Part shown: piece by piece, positions 10,798 through 19,954 of the stretch
How positions within the stretch are numbered: position 1 is the stretch's first letter
Layout of the letters: each line of letters opens with the position of its first letter
NCBI GenBank assembly: GCA_027946355.1
Contig: JAPEUS010000015.1
Span: forward strand, 540,148-604,147
Direction of reading: 5' to 3'
Origin: Collariella sp. IMI 366227
Lineage: Eukaryota; Ascomycota; Sordariomycetes; Sordariales; Chaetomiaceae
DNA: 64,000 nt
Position numbers and translations under genes: made by a program
Notes under the pieces: generated by a model
The model's database searches: none
Told to the model about the DNA's origin: nothing
The model's input: the letters and a program-made list of their open reading frames with translations, nothing else

Positions 10798-11025
10798 TGT
10801 GGGTTTTGTGAGGGGAATTGGTTCAGACAACCTTGATACATTCAGATAATGGAATCGAAAAGAATATTGAAGGGCAGCCGTGGTTAAGTACTCAGCGCAG
10901 GCGGGACATAGGGGGCATCTGGCATCTAAGTTAGGTTCGAATACGAATACGAGTCGTGTTCGGACTCGAATCTTATCTTCAAATCACCTTGGCTTCGTTG
11001 ATTTCAACGAAGACTTCTGCCTCTC
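10798..11025. other. Upstream region of the DUF1749 gene
   Basis: No gene. A short run of repeated GAATACGA/ACTCGAAT-type words lies at about 10935-10975. Confidence 0.35.
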
Positions 11026-12140
11026 TTATTTGCCAAAATACAATCTTCGCAACTGATAAGTCGGGGATTGGTGGCGGAGCACCGAATTGCGTCGATTGAG
11101 GCCATGCGGCTTGGAGACAATGTCTCTGCATGGGTCTTGGGCTTGATGAACAAAGGGCTTTGTTGTCTCGACTTTTTGCCCGGCTTTGGCAGAACCACGG
11201 TCTTTGCTCTCTTGAACCGGCTCGGAAACCATCCCAACTGCAGACACCTTGTAGCTAGTATAGCCAGTACGTTGGCCAGCGGCTTCCCGCACGCTTTCAA
11301 GAAGCCTGTAGGAAGCAAGTCTTCGCCCGGTGCTTTCCAGGGGCTCGCCTTTCTCATTGCTTGCGCAACTTCGGCCGGTGTTACCCCTCTGTTGGACACT
11401 GAACCTTGGCTCCCAGTCATCACGGAAAGCTTGGTCTTGGATGTCGGTAAGGTTAGCTGGAGGGTTTGGAAAGAACGTCCCAGCTAGAGCCTCGGCCTTC
11501 TGGCTGTGGTCCGTAGCTGTTATCTGTCCCGAGGCGTCTCTGAATGCTGGCAGCCTCGGAGGTTCTGGTGGTAGAAAGCTCCGTAGTCTGGCCCATCTCT
11601 CGAACGCCCACATCTTGTCCGGCTTCTTCGCCTCGCTTGCCTCCTGAATCCCATCCCTCCAAGCTCTTGTCCGGGCCTTCTGGATAGCTCTAGTACGTTC
11701 CTTGAGCCTCTTGTTTAGTTCCTCCTGGTGGTAGTCTGTGTGGGCCTGTCTGGCTAGTCTCTCGGCTCTCCTCGCCTCTCGAGCTGTTTGCTCGACCTCC
11801 GGAGTCCACCAGGGAGAGCTGAATCCGCAGTTCGCCTTCTTGTGAGGAGTGCTTTCCTCTGCAACCCAAGTCAGCCAGCCTACCAGATCGTCGAAAGCTT
11901 TGCTAAGGCCCTCAACTGTCCGGATCCTGACCGCTAAGCGGTTGGGACCTGGGTCTGTGAGGCCAATGAATCTGTAGAGCAGCTTCGACTCGGCTTCTAC
12001 TCTCCCCTTGTCCATCTTCTTCCAGGACCACCCAGCTGGCTGGGTCAGCCTCGGTCCATCTCCTTCTCCTATCTCGAGTGCTTGTGGGTAGTGATCTTGT
12101 TGAACCACTGCGCAGGGAATGAAGCAATATATTCAGCACC
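11026..12140 (-). mobile_element. LINE fragment: endonuclease-RT linker and RT start
   Basis: Minus-strand remnant of a non-LTR retrotransposon. One long frame (12108-11026) covers the linker with WWTPEVEQTAREARRAERLARQ and KARTRAWRDGI. After a frame change near 11430 the reverse-transcriptase start follows: KASPWKAPGEDLLPTGFLKA and AKTVVLPKPGK. Both ends are cut: the endonuclease and the RT catalytic core are absent. It resembles the I/Tad-type LINEs found elsewhere in the window but is not the same stretch, so no identity could be judged. Confidence 0.8.
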
Positions 12141-12255
12141 AAATATCACCACCAGGATGGAACTCAAAGGGTTGTTCCGGTGTTCTTGATGTTGTTGATT
12201 GAGGGGAAAAGGCTCTCCTCTCTGGCTAGGACACGCAGATCAAAGTGAGGGGTAG

Positions 12256-12523
12256 ATATGTGTAACGGTCTCAGGAGTATATTACAACTATCTGATGACG
12301 ACTCTACGAGTACAACTAAGCTTGAAGAAAGGAAAGGAAAATGGGAAGACTGGCCAGCGCGTTGCGGAGGTCTTCCTCTGACCAGAGGGGGGACACTAAG
12401 TGTGAAAGGGATAAGTGTAATGGAGTCGTTGATGGGGTCGTTGATGGGTCGTCGGCCGAGAGATGTTCAGGGGTTGGCCGAGGGTCACCGAGGCCTTTAC
12501 GGGGCTCAGCCCGTTACAATATG
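12256..12523 (+). mobile_element. Solo LTR with 5-bp target duplication
   Basis: A 258-bp unit (12261-12518) begins TGTAACGGTCTC and ends CAGCCCGTTACA, the TG...CA form of LTRs. It is flanked on both sides by ATATG (12256-12260 and 12519-12523), a 5-bp target duplication. No internal coding sequence is attached, so it is a solo LTR left by LTR-LTR recombination. Its last 100 bp recur at 13274-13364. Confidence 0.8.
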
Positions 12524-12565
12524 CACCAACTCAGCGGTGGCTTGATGCACCCTGCGGTTTGACAG

Positions 12566-12607
12566 AATACACTGTCATTGAACTACCTGCCTGTTCCGCC
12601 CGTGACA
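12566..12607 (+). repeat. Orphan copy of the MITE terminal repeat
   Basis: This 42-bp stretch, ending GTTCCGCCCGTGACA, is nearly identical to the right end of the MITE-like element at 12816-13273. It is probably the surviving end of another copy. Confidence 0.6.
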
Positions 12608-12815
12608 GTCAAGACTAGTCCCAACAGCAAGTTCGCTTGCATTGCGGCTATTCGCAAGGCTCAAATCGAGGCCGGCGAGATTGTAGATACAATGGCTGAA
12701 CGCGCCGTATCGGAAACCCCCAGTGATTCAGGCAGTTGTATTGTGGTGGCTTCAAATCATAGGATATCGCAGAATTGATGTTCTTGCACTTGGCTTGATA
12801 AAAGTGGTCCGAAAG

Positions 12816-13273
12816 TGTCACGGGTGAGACAGGCAGATAGTCCAATGACAGTATATTCGGGCTAAGCTACAGTCTCGGGCTCTATTCCGTCGGTACGTGG
12901 CAGGCTTGGTAGTCAAGATGATGCGCGCGCAAGGAAGAGGCAGGAGAACAGAGAGAAACTGATGATATTGTTGTTTTTGTTGGATGTTGGCGAGCGAGGA
13001 ATTAAGCCGCCTACAGAGCCAAAGGTGTGGGCAATGTGGGGCGGTCTGGTCGGCAGGTGGCTGCGTGGGCGGTCAGCCCCGCAGCCGCAACACAAGACGT
13101 AGCTCAAAGAGCTACATACAGGATTGGCGACAGCGAGGTGCAAGATCTTCAACCCATAGTGGCCCGTGCCCACCATGTGTTAGCACGCCCCACTGTGGGC
13201 TCTAGCAGGCACGGCGTGAACCGCCGTGACAAATACACTGTCATTGAACTACCTGCCTGTTCCGCCCGTGACA
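12816..13273. mobile_element. MITE-like element with about 44-bp imperfect terminal inverted repeats
   Basis: The left end reads TGTCACGGGTGAGACAGGCA. The right end, reverse-complemented, reads TGTCACGGGCGGAACAGGCA. The match continues through a CAATGACAGT block. The 458-bp interior has no credible coding frame. No target duplication was found, so the exact ends are uncertain. Confidence 0.55.
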
Positions 13274-13364
13274 TTGATGGGGTCGTTGATGGGGTCGTCG
13301 GCCGAGAGATGTTCAGGGGTTGGCTGAGGGTCACCGAGGCCTTTACGGGGCTCAGCCCGTTACA
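13274..13364 (+). mobile_element. LTR 3' fragment
   Basis: Closely matches the last 100 bp of the solo LTR at 12261-12518 and ends CAGCCCGTTACA at 13364. It directly abuts the MITE-like element on the left. On the right, the ORF stop codon at 13369 is five bases away. Confidence 0.7.
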
Positions 13365-13368
13365 CTTT

Positions 13369-13908
13369 TTAATCTCTTGAAAATCCCTCTTGCTCGGCTT
13401 GCTGTCTTCGCGGATATTTACGATTATCCTCAGCCCAGTCCTCATCTATGATCTGGCAGAACCGATGCTCTGCTGCAATAATTGCAAGCCTTTCCTGGTC
13501 GTCAAGCGCATTCCAAACAGCCTCATAGGCCTCCTGATACAAAGGGCTCGACTCAAGAGCCGCTCTTACAGCATTTTGGACGCGGTCGAGCAACTCCATC
13601 ATGTCAGGTGGTGGCTGGTTTGGGCTTTGTGCCTCTCTCCGAACATCGGTAAGAAAACTCTTGCTCCGCATGACAAGTAGGCTTTCGACCTTTGTCAGCT
13701 GCTCTCGATTTGTCGCGGCGATGGCGATAAGCTCGGCGCGCGTCTTTCCATTCGCTTTTGTACGGCAGAGATGTTCGTCGTCCTCGGGCGAGAGCCAGTC
13801 GAAGACTAGGTTGGTTTCGGCTTGGGTGAGCGAGGAGGCGTCGGCGATGGCACGGCGATAGAGAGCTTCCATGTCGGTGACATCGTTATTGTTGGTAATG
13901 GAGGTCAT
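13369..13908 (-). CDS. Hypothetical protein, 179 residues, between LTR-like ends
   Basis: Intact frame from the ATG at 13908 (MTSITNNNDVTDME) to the stop at 13369-13371. The product is acidic and helical (ALYRRAIADASSLTQAETN, EDWAEDNRKYPRRQQAEQEG), with no signal peptide, membrane segment or recognised catalytic motif. Read on its own strand, an LTR-like unit ending CCCGTTACA lies 47 bases before the ATG. A purine-rich tract (AAGAGATTAAAAAG) and an LTR start (TGTAACGGGC) follow the stop. This is the layout of a small LTR element whose only gene is this ORF. It could be a Gag-like protein, a captured gene, or a host gene trapped between two insertions. Confidence 0.55.
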   Translation of the reverse strand: MTSITNNNDVTDMEALYRRAIADASSLTQAETNLVFDWLSPEDDEHLCRTKANGKTRAELIAIAATNREQLTKVESLLVMRSKSFLTDVRREAQSPNQPPPDMMELLDRVQNAVRAALESSPLYQEAYEAVWNALDDQERLAIIAAEHRFCQIIDEDWAEDNRKYPRRQQAEQEGFSRD

Positions 13909-13955
13909 TATAGGTAAAATTGGTGATGGTGGAATTAAATGCTGGCGATGTGTGG

Positions 13956-14151
13956 TGTAACGGGCCACGCGTTGGCTAGAATGAATGCACAAGACGTGGG
14001 AGGAATGACTTGATTGCTTCGAATGAAGAAGAAAGGAGAGAACGCTAAGACAGGAGACGCGAGGACAGCCTTTTGTCATGCAGCTGTCACGTGCGCCCGC
14101 ACGTGTACAGGCCGAGGGTCACCGAGGCTACGACGGGCCTAGCCCGTCACA
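13956..14151 (-). mobile_element. LTR-like unit, 196 bp
   Basis: On the minus strand it starts TGTGACGGGCTAGG and ends GGCCCGTTACA. The first about 45 bp resemble the end of the LTR at 13274-13364, but with many differences. No matching target duplication is visible. It may be the upstream LTR of the element carrying the 179-residue ORF, or an unrelated solo LTR of a sister family. Confidence 0.5.
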
Positions 14152-14157
14152 CGGAGA

Positions 14158-14786
14158 GAGGCCAGTGTGTTGGCGCAACTCCGGACGGGAATGACAAGGC
14201 TGAGCGGCTTTCTGAGCATGATAGGAGCTGCCGACTCCGACCAATGTGCCTGTGGGCATGCGAGAGAAACAGTGGAGCACTTTCTCCCGCGATGCGTGAG
14301 ATGGACAGCACTAAGGAAAGACATGCTACAATGCACAACGACAAGACGAGGGAGCCTCTCGTTCTATCTGGGAGGGAAAGCACCGTCAGATTCAAAGCAC
14401 TGGTCACCAGACATGAGAGCAGTCCGTACAGCGATTAAATACGCATTGGCAACGGGAAGATTGGAACCGGACAACGAGCAAGGGCCGAGCCAAGCGCAGT
14501 GACTCCAGATCACATTAAAGGAACTCACGCAACTAACACCACACAACCTCATCCAGCAGGTCCCGCTTTAGCCGCTGAAGATAGGACGCTGAACACTTGG
14601 AGAATGCAGCCTCCAAGTCGATTTGCTCGCGATTGAGAAAAGAGGCATGATGTGGCGTTGTACAAGGTAAACAATGTAAGGGCTTGGACGAGATCAAGGC
14701 AAAGCGGAGGAATCGAATGTACTTAGCGTGCCAAGGCCCTTTAGGCTTAGTGCCTCCGGGCGAAATAAATTCCATCCATCCATCCA
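14158..14786 (+). mobile_element. LINE 3' fragment with (CATC)n tail
   Basis: Encodes the C-terminal end of a Tad-like ORF2: AQLRTGMTRLSGFLSMIGAA, then the CCHC finger CACGHARETVEHFLPRC, then SFYLGGKAPSD. The same order of blocks recurs at the end of the long LINE (44040-44390). The 3' UTR shares the GAAGATAGGACG and GAACACTTGGAGAAT words with that element. It ends in CATCCATCCATCCA at about 14771-14786. Confidence 0.85.
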
Positions 14787-15535
14787 ATGTCCGCACCCCC
14801 TCATTCTTCCCCTCTTAAAAGAAAGAGAAAATATGATCCACCTGAACCACCAAGCTTGCACGTCCCTCTCAAGAGAAGAGGGTATTTGCTCTGTGTTTCC
14901 AATGTATCGCGATACCTGGTATTTCCTACAAAAACAACAGCCCACGCGGATTATGTTTTTCTCGCCCTTGGCCCGCGCCGCAGAAAATGCCACAGAGGAA
15001 CATGCCTCTACACCCGGCGCCAGATTTCCGTCTCCAGAAACCGTGTTCAAGTTTGGCCTCCCCGTCCCCGTCCTAGTCAGCCCCTCCTAAATGACCTGGC
15101 CACAACACATCACCGCGACAGCGACGCAAAACCATCTCCCTGGAGAAGACGGAAGAAGGGAGGGTATATTTGGGTTTTTACAGAAAATGAGGCGGTTGTC
15201 CCCAGGGGTGGAAAGGCGAGTGTCATGCGTTAAGAGACTGTAGTCGGAAGATAGCAAGTTAGGCCACTGAGGAGACCGCAGAGAGGAGACAGCGGAAGGC
15301 TGGGCATAAGGATAGGCTTGTAGTGAAAAAGAATGTTAAGAGGAGCTGAGGGATTAGGGAGCAGTCGGAGGATACGTGGCTGGGAACAAGATCCTGAAAA
15401 TGGATACCTTGGGGATAAGGTGGGTTTCCAGTATCTGGTTGGTATCATAAGAAATTTTAGTGCCATAGATCTCTAAGAGTAGTTATACACAACATAAACT
15501 TGAGGTTTTCTCGCCTTTACCCTTGAAATTCAACG
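14787..15535. other. Intergenic, no gene seen
   Basis: Two overlapping plus-strand frames of 120-148 codons lack any family resemblance. Nothing else supported. Confidence 0.4.
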
Positions 15536-15565
15536 CAGTGTGGTTATCCCCCTGATAACAATAAC
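15536..15565 (+). other. Sequence matching the Crypton end repeats (possible unoccupied site)
   Basis: CAGTGTGGTTATCCCCCTGA then TAACAATA. The first 17 bases equal the right boundary of the Crypton at 51352. The core GTTATC-CCCCT-GATAAC is a perfect inverted repeat, the form of a tyrosine-recombinase site. No Crypton sequence lies beside it. Confidence 0.45.
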
Positions 15566-15572
15566 CTACCCC

Positions 15573-16302
15573 TTACCTCTCTCCATCTACTCCTCCCTCC
15601 TCCCTCCTCCCACCTCCCTCCAACTTCATCCCCATCCTCCTCTCCCACAACACCCTATCAAACCGCCCTCCTTTAGCACCTTCCCATCCCCTGCATACAC
15701 AAATGTCTTTCCCCTTACCACCTCCACTTCCCTTCATCCTCAACCCTCCATCAAAATCTCGCACCCCACAGCAACATATGCATCCGTCCCATAGTACCCC
15801 AACCTTTTCTCCTCCTCGACGATCTTTACCAGCCAGCCCATCCAGACACTTCTACTACGGGGTTGTCACTGGCAATCAGTGCTTTGTATCCGCCCCAGTT
15901 TGCGAGCTCGTAGCCGTGAATTTTGGCTCGGCGGAGGAGAGGTGGGGAGGGAGGTTGAGGACGCTGGTGATGGTTGTGGGGAGGTGAGGGTGCCGTGGAA
16001 GAAGTAGTAGGTTCGGACGGGGGGTTGGGGGTAGGAGGAGGGTTGGAGGAGGGTTGTTAATGGCAGTGGGAGGTGAGGTTGAAGGCCGGGGTGGTCGAGC
16101 TGAGGAGGGCGCGGGAGGAGGAGATGGTGGTGGTGGTGGGAGCGGAGCGGACATGAGGGGCAAGGATTTGGGGGTAACTAATGGTGTCGGGTGGCTCCTT
16201 GGTTGCGTGGATGACGGTTTTGTTGCCCTTGTACTTGGCTAGGATAACAGAAAGAGCTGGGGCAAGTGGTTGATAATTTTTGAAGAGTTGAAAAAGGTGC
16301 AA
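15573..16302 (-). pseudogene. AIG2-like (gamma-glutamylcyclotransferase fold) protein, decayed
   Basis: Family blocks appear in the right order on the minus strand, but in several frames. TYYFFHGTLTSP is the GTL-type start (usually YFFYGTL). It is followed by LRRAKIHGYELANWGGYKAL, SGWAGK, EEEKRLGYYGTDAYVAV, EILMEG, GKTFVYAGDGKVLKEGGFD and VLWERRMG. The upstream Pro/Thr/Ser-rich part (16302-16060) would be the variable N-terminus of fungal AIG2 proteins. At least three frame changes and stops separate the blocks. Some changes are small indels in C/G-rich stretches, but there are more than in the other broken genes, so true decay is likely. Confidence 0.6.
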
Positions 16303-17401
16303 GGGCCAAATCCTTAAACCGAGTTGAGTTGATTACGGCATGAGGGAAATCATTAGATGCCTATTACTGGGTAAAATACCAGGCAACCCTTGTAATCTGG
16401 CACAAAAAAAAAGAGATGGGAAATGTCCCCAAAAAGTTTGACCATCAAGGGTTCTCCACAGGAAACAAAACATCAACCGACGGTCCCTACTTTGATTCTG
16501 TGCTTCAGAATTCTAAAAAAGAGCGAGTTTTACTACCTTCTTTTGGTGCGGCCTCGAATCCCTTCTTTACCCCCTCTTCTCCCAAAAAGGCAGTTTCATT
16601 CACCTGACTATCCGGATCGTCCTTTTTCTCTCTCCTGTTTTTGGTTCCCTTCCAAACCCGCTCACCAGCTGCGGCTACGAAGCAAATCTTCGAGATTATC
16701 GACAACGAGGGCAGTTTAATGATCTGCCATCTTCTTCACCGCAACGCCACAAACACCTGAGCTTTACCGCCATTGCAAGCCACGGCCTTACAACTCCGCC
16801 GTGTATCACAAACTCACCACTCAAGATCATGGCCAGAGGCTTAGCCAGAGTTGATCGGCGCTGCCACGAGTCAAAACCATGGCGGCCACGCATCCGACTG
16901 CCCTTCCCCGCGACGGTCCGGACGCAGTGCCACGCGAGCCTTCCCGCAAAAATCGCCCAACCGGATGGCGCCAATCGGGCCAAACACACTTCGGTGTTCT
17001 CGGTCTAGGGGTCTCCCCGGCTGGAAGCCCCCTGCAGGTGACGCTTCCGACACAGTCCTCAGGATCACATTGTACAGGAATAGTGTGGTTGCATCCCACC
17101 TCTTCCGCAGCGGGACGCCTTCTCGTTCGCTGATTTCCGTGACCTCCTCCCAGTTCTGCAGAATCTAACATTCCGCGACTGCAGCTCAGGGATGCTCTGC
17201 TGACATGCTAAATGCAACTATGCAGGGAGCGGCATTTCCAAGCTGCGCGAGGGCTGGAAAAGGCGGGTAGAGCTTGTTTGATGGGGACCGGGGGAAAGGG
17301 CGAGATGGGCATAAAAATTCGGCAGTTCTCCGCCCCCTCAATTTGTCTCCTAGTCCTTGAGTGCTCTCCTTCTTTCTGGGAAAACTACAGCCTGTTTCAA
17401 C
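16303..17401. other. Intergenic; one unexplained minus-strand frame
   Basis: No recognised gene. An open minus-strand frame (about 17168-16871) reads ILQNWEEVTEISEREGVPLR and continues about 95 codons in clean protein-like composition. It has no ATG or domain that I can name; possibly a gene relic. A TATA-like ATAAAAAT at about 17310 lies about 90 bp before the tyrosinase ATG. Confidence 0.4.
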
Positions 17402-18687
17402 ATGAAGCCCCTTTCCCTCTTGTTCGGGCTTCTCTCCCTGGCTGTTCTGTCCAACGCCGCTCCTGGTGATGGCGGCGCCAGCCATGACCCCGAGGTCGCC
17501 GCATCCAAGCGGATCAACCACCTGCAAAAAGAGTACCAAAAGTACATCCGAGACACCCTCAAAACTCGTAAAACTGGATGTACTCACAAGAACCTGCTCC
17601 GGCGCAAGGAATGGTCTGTCTATCTCTACCAAAACCTGTGAAATCAGCACTAACCCTCCATCCAGGGGCTCCCTCTCCAAAAAAGACCGCCTCAGCTACA
17701 TCGGTGCCGTCTACTGCCTCTACAACAATAACTCCTTCATTACCCCGCCCTCCGAAGTTCCCGGCGTCCGCAACCGCTACAACGACTTCGTCAGCGGCCA
17801 CCTCCAACTAACCCCCTTCGTCCACGCCGACGGCCTCTTCCTCCCCTTCCACCGCTTTTACGTGCACCTCTACGAAAAAGCCCTCCGCGAAGAATGCGGC
17901 TACAAAGGCGCCCAGCCGTACTGGGATTGGACCCTCTCGTACCGCGACCCGCGGCAGTCGGCTGTGTTTGATGGCTCTCCTTGGTCAATGGGGAGTAACG
18001 GGTTGTATATCCCAGGACGTGAGCCAACGATTGTCCAGGCCCCGGGGGCTGTGGTAACTGTTCAACCGGGTACCGGCGGAGGGTGCGTCTACCACGGCCC
18101 GTTTACACCTGACAAATTCCAAATCCATCTCGGCCCCGTCTCTCTCAACCCACAGGGACCGGACGGCGGGAAGGGATATAACCCGCGCTGTCTAGTCCGG
18201 GACCTGAGTCTAGAAGCGGCCGCAAGCATGCGCCCGACAAATGTCACTACGTTGCTAGATGGGTGTCAGGATTTGGGGTGTCTGAATACGCAGATGGATG
18301 CCGCGCATGGCGGGGTGCATTTTTTCGGGCACTTCCAGATGGGTGGGGTTGCGTTAGATGTGTTTGCGAGCCCGTCAGATCCGGCGTTTTGGCTACATCA
18401 TGCGCAGGTGGATAGGTTGTGGACAATTTGGCAGAGTACGGGGGATCCGGAGGGGAGGAGGGGCAGGTTTGGGGACGCAGACTGCGGGAAATGGTGAGTG
18501 AAAAAAAAGAAAAAAGAAAGGGAGACATAAAAGGGGTGGTGGATGCCATGCTGACTGGTGTTCAGTTCCTCCGAGCGACAATGTTACTCTCGATACAATG
18601 GTCCCCTTTGGGCATGTCTCGTCACCGAAGCCGGTGAGAGAGCTGGTCTCGACCATTAATGGAGAGTTTTGTTACATATATGAGTAG
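17402..18687 (+). CDS. Tyrosinase, secreted, with one apparent frame break
   Basis: Type-3 copper monophenol oxidase. Exon 1 (17402-17613) encodes a signal peptide (MKPLSLLFGLLSLAVLSNAA). The intron is 17614-17665, exon 2 is 17666-18493, the intron 18494-18565 has a CTGAC branch site, and exon 3 is 18566-18687. CuA marks are VHADGLFLPFHRFYVHLYE. CuB marks are GGVHFFGHF and DPAFWLHHAQVDRLW. Exon 3 ends NGEFCYIYE, typical of the family. The frame fails near the end of exon 2. With one fewer G in the run 18471-18474 it reads GTQTAGN and splices into VPPSDNVTLDTM in phase. As written, the frame stops at 18494. Probably a functional gene of about 316 residues. Confidence 0.85.
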
Positions 18688-19954
18688 GTTGGGAAGCCGG
18701 AAAGAGTAGTAGCAGTTCGCACCAAGGCTCTACGGGAACTTGCTCCTCTGGTCGGTGTTTCAACCAAAACTTAATACGGAACACTGTGACGGAGTCAACA
18801 GAGTCAACAGAGCTGTGCAATGGGTGATCAGGTAGTAACTAAGGTAGTTAGTGAGTTGATACGAGAATAGGATGACGGAATTTGTAAACAGTAAATCTTG
18901 AATGGCCAAACAAAAATGAAACAGATTGCCTTCATAGAATCCATTTCAATTCTTAATGTAAAATCTAGACTGAGCTGTCCCATGAATAGTGATGGTTAAT
19001 GCCCAATGCCATCATCAACGTCCATTGCCCGCTTGAATAATTATACCGAGTTTAGCATGGTTAATTAGTTACAATTTTTTCTCCCTGCAATAACCAGGAA
19101 AACTCAGTTAACTACGTTAACTAACGTTACTTTTGAATTAATATTCACTCATTTTTTTCGTCGGTTTTCTTTTCGCCAGCATCATCACAAACAAAAGACC
19201 CCAATGTCTTCGAGTTGACGGGCCTGATCATCGACCATTGCCGCACCATGAAATCCTAGTGATACGGCTTGAAATGCTAATCTGACTTGCATAATGACAG
19301 CCTCCATTATTCAGTAAAAATGACGGAGTCTATGGCAATGTCCGGTTTCTATTTAAAAATCGAGATATCTTGGCCACCTTCCGTTAACATACTTGTATTC
19401 AGCATCTAAACAGCACCCGCCCACCCCTTCTGTCGTTTTAGTCGTCACTGACTGACCTCCTAATAAACTAAAACACAGTTCCCATTGCCAAGCAGCTCGG
19501 CTCCTCCTTTCCCATGCGCAATCGTTCCGCGGCCGTTGTGGCCCCGAGTCACGGCATCTTGGTCGCAAGAGTCTCAGGATATCCAGCTGCCAAGGCGGAG
19601 AAAGAAGGAGGAACACGTTTCCTAATCTGTACCACGTCCCGTTCTTGCCGAGTGGGAGTACGGTGGCTTCTCCACGAATGTGACATCGTGGTATGAGGCT
19701 TATGCGGCGTATAGGCCCGGCCCTCCTACACGGAGCTTGAAGCTCCGTCCTCAGGCCAGGAACCCCACGCACCAAGCCCATCTCGAACATCTTGGAGGCT
19801 CCGAGGGTCCAGAGTCTCCGAACCCCATGGGGAGTGTGGAGTAGGTGATGCCAAATTCCTTCGGGTATTTAAATGGGAGACAATCCATGGTTCGTTGCGG
19901 ACTGGTTCTACTCGGATCGACATTAACTACCGGATTAATTACTCTGCATTCACA
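18688..19954. other. Intergenic, A/T-rich island, no gene seen
   Basis: From about 18880 to 19340 the sequence is markedly A/T-rich with many TTAA/TAAC words, unlike its flanks. No protein frame or repeat copy within the window was identified. A 146-codon minus-strand frame (19790-19353) has no family resemblance. Confidence 0.45.
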
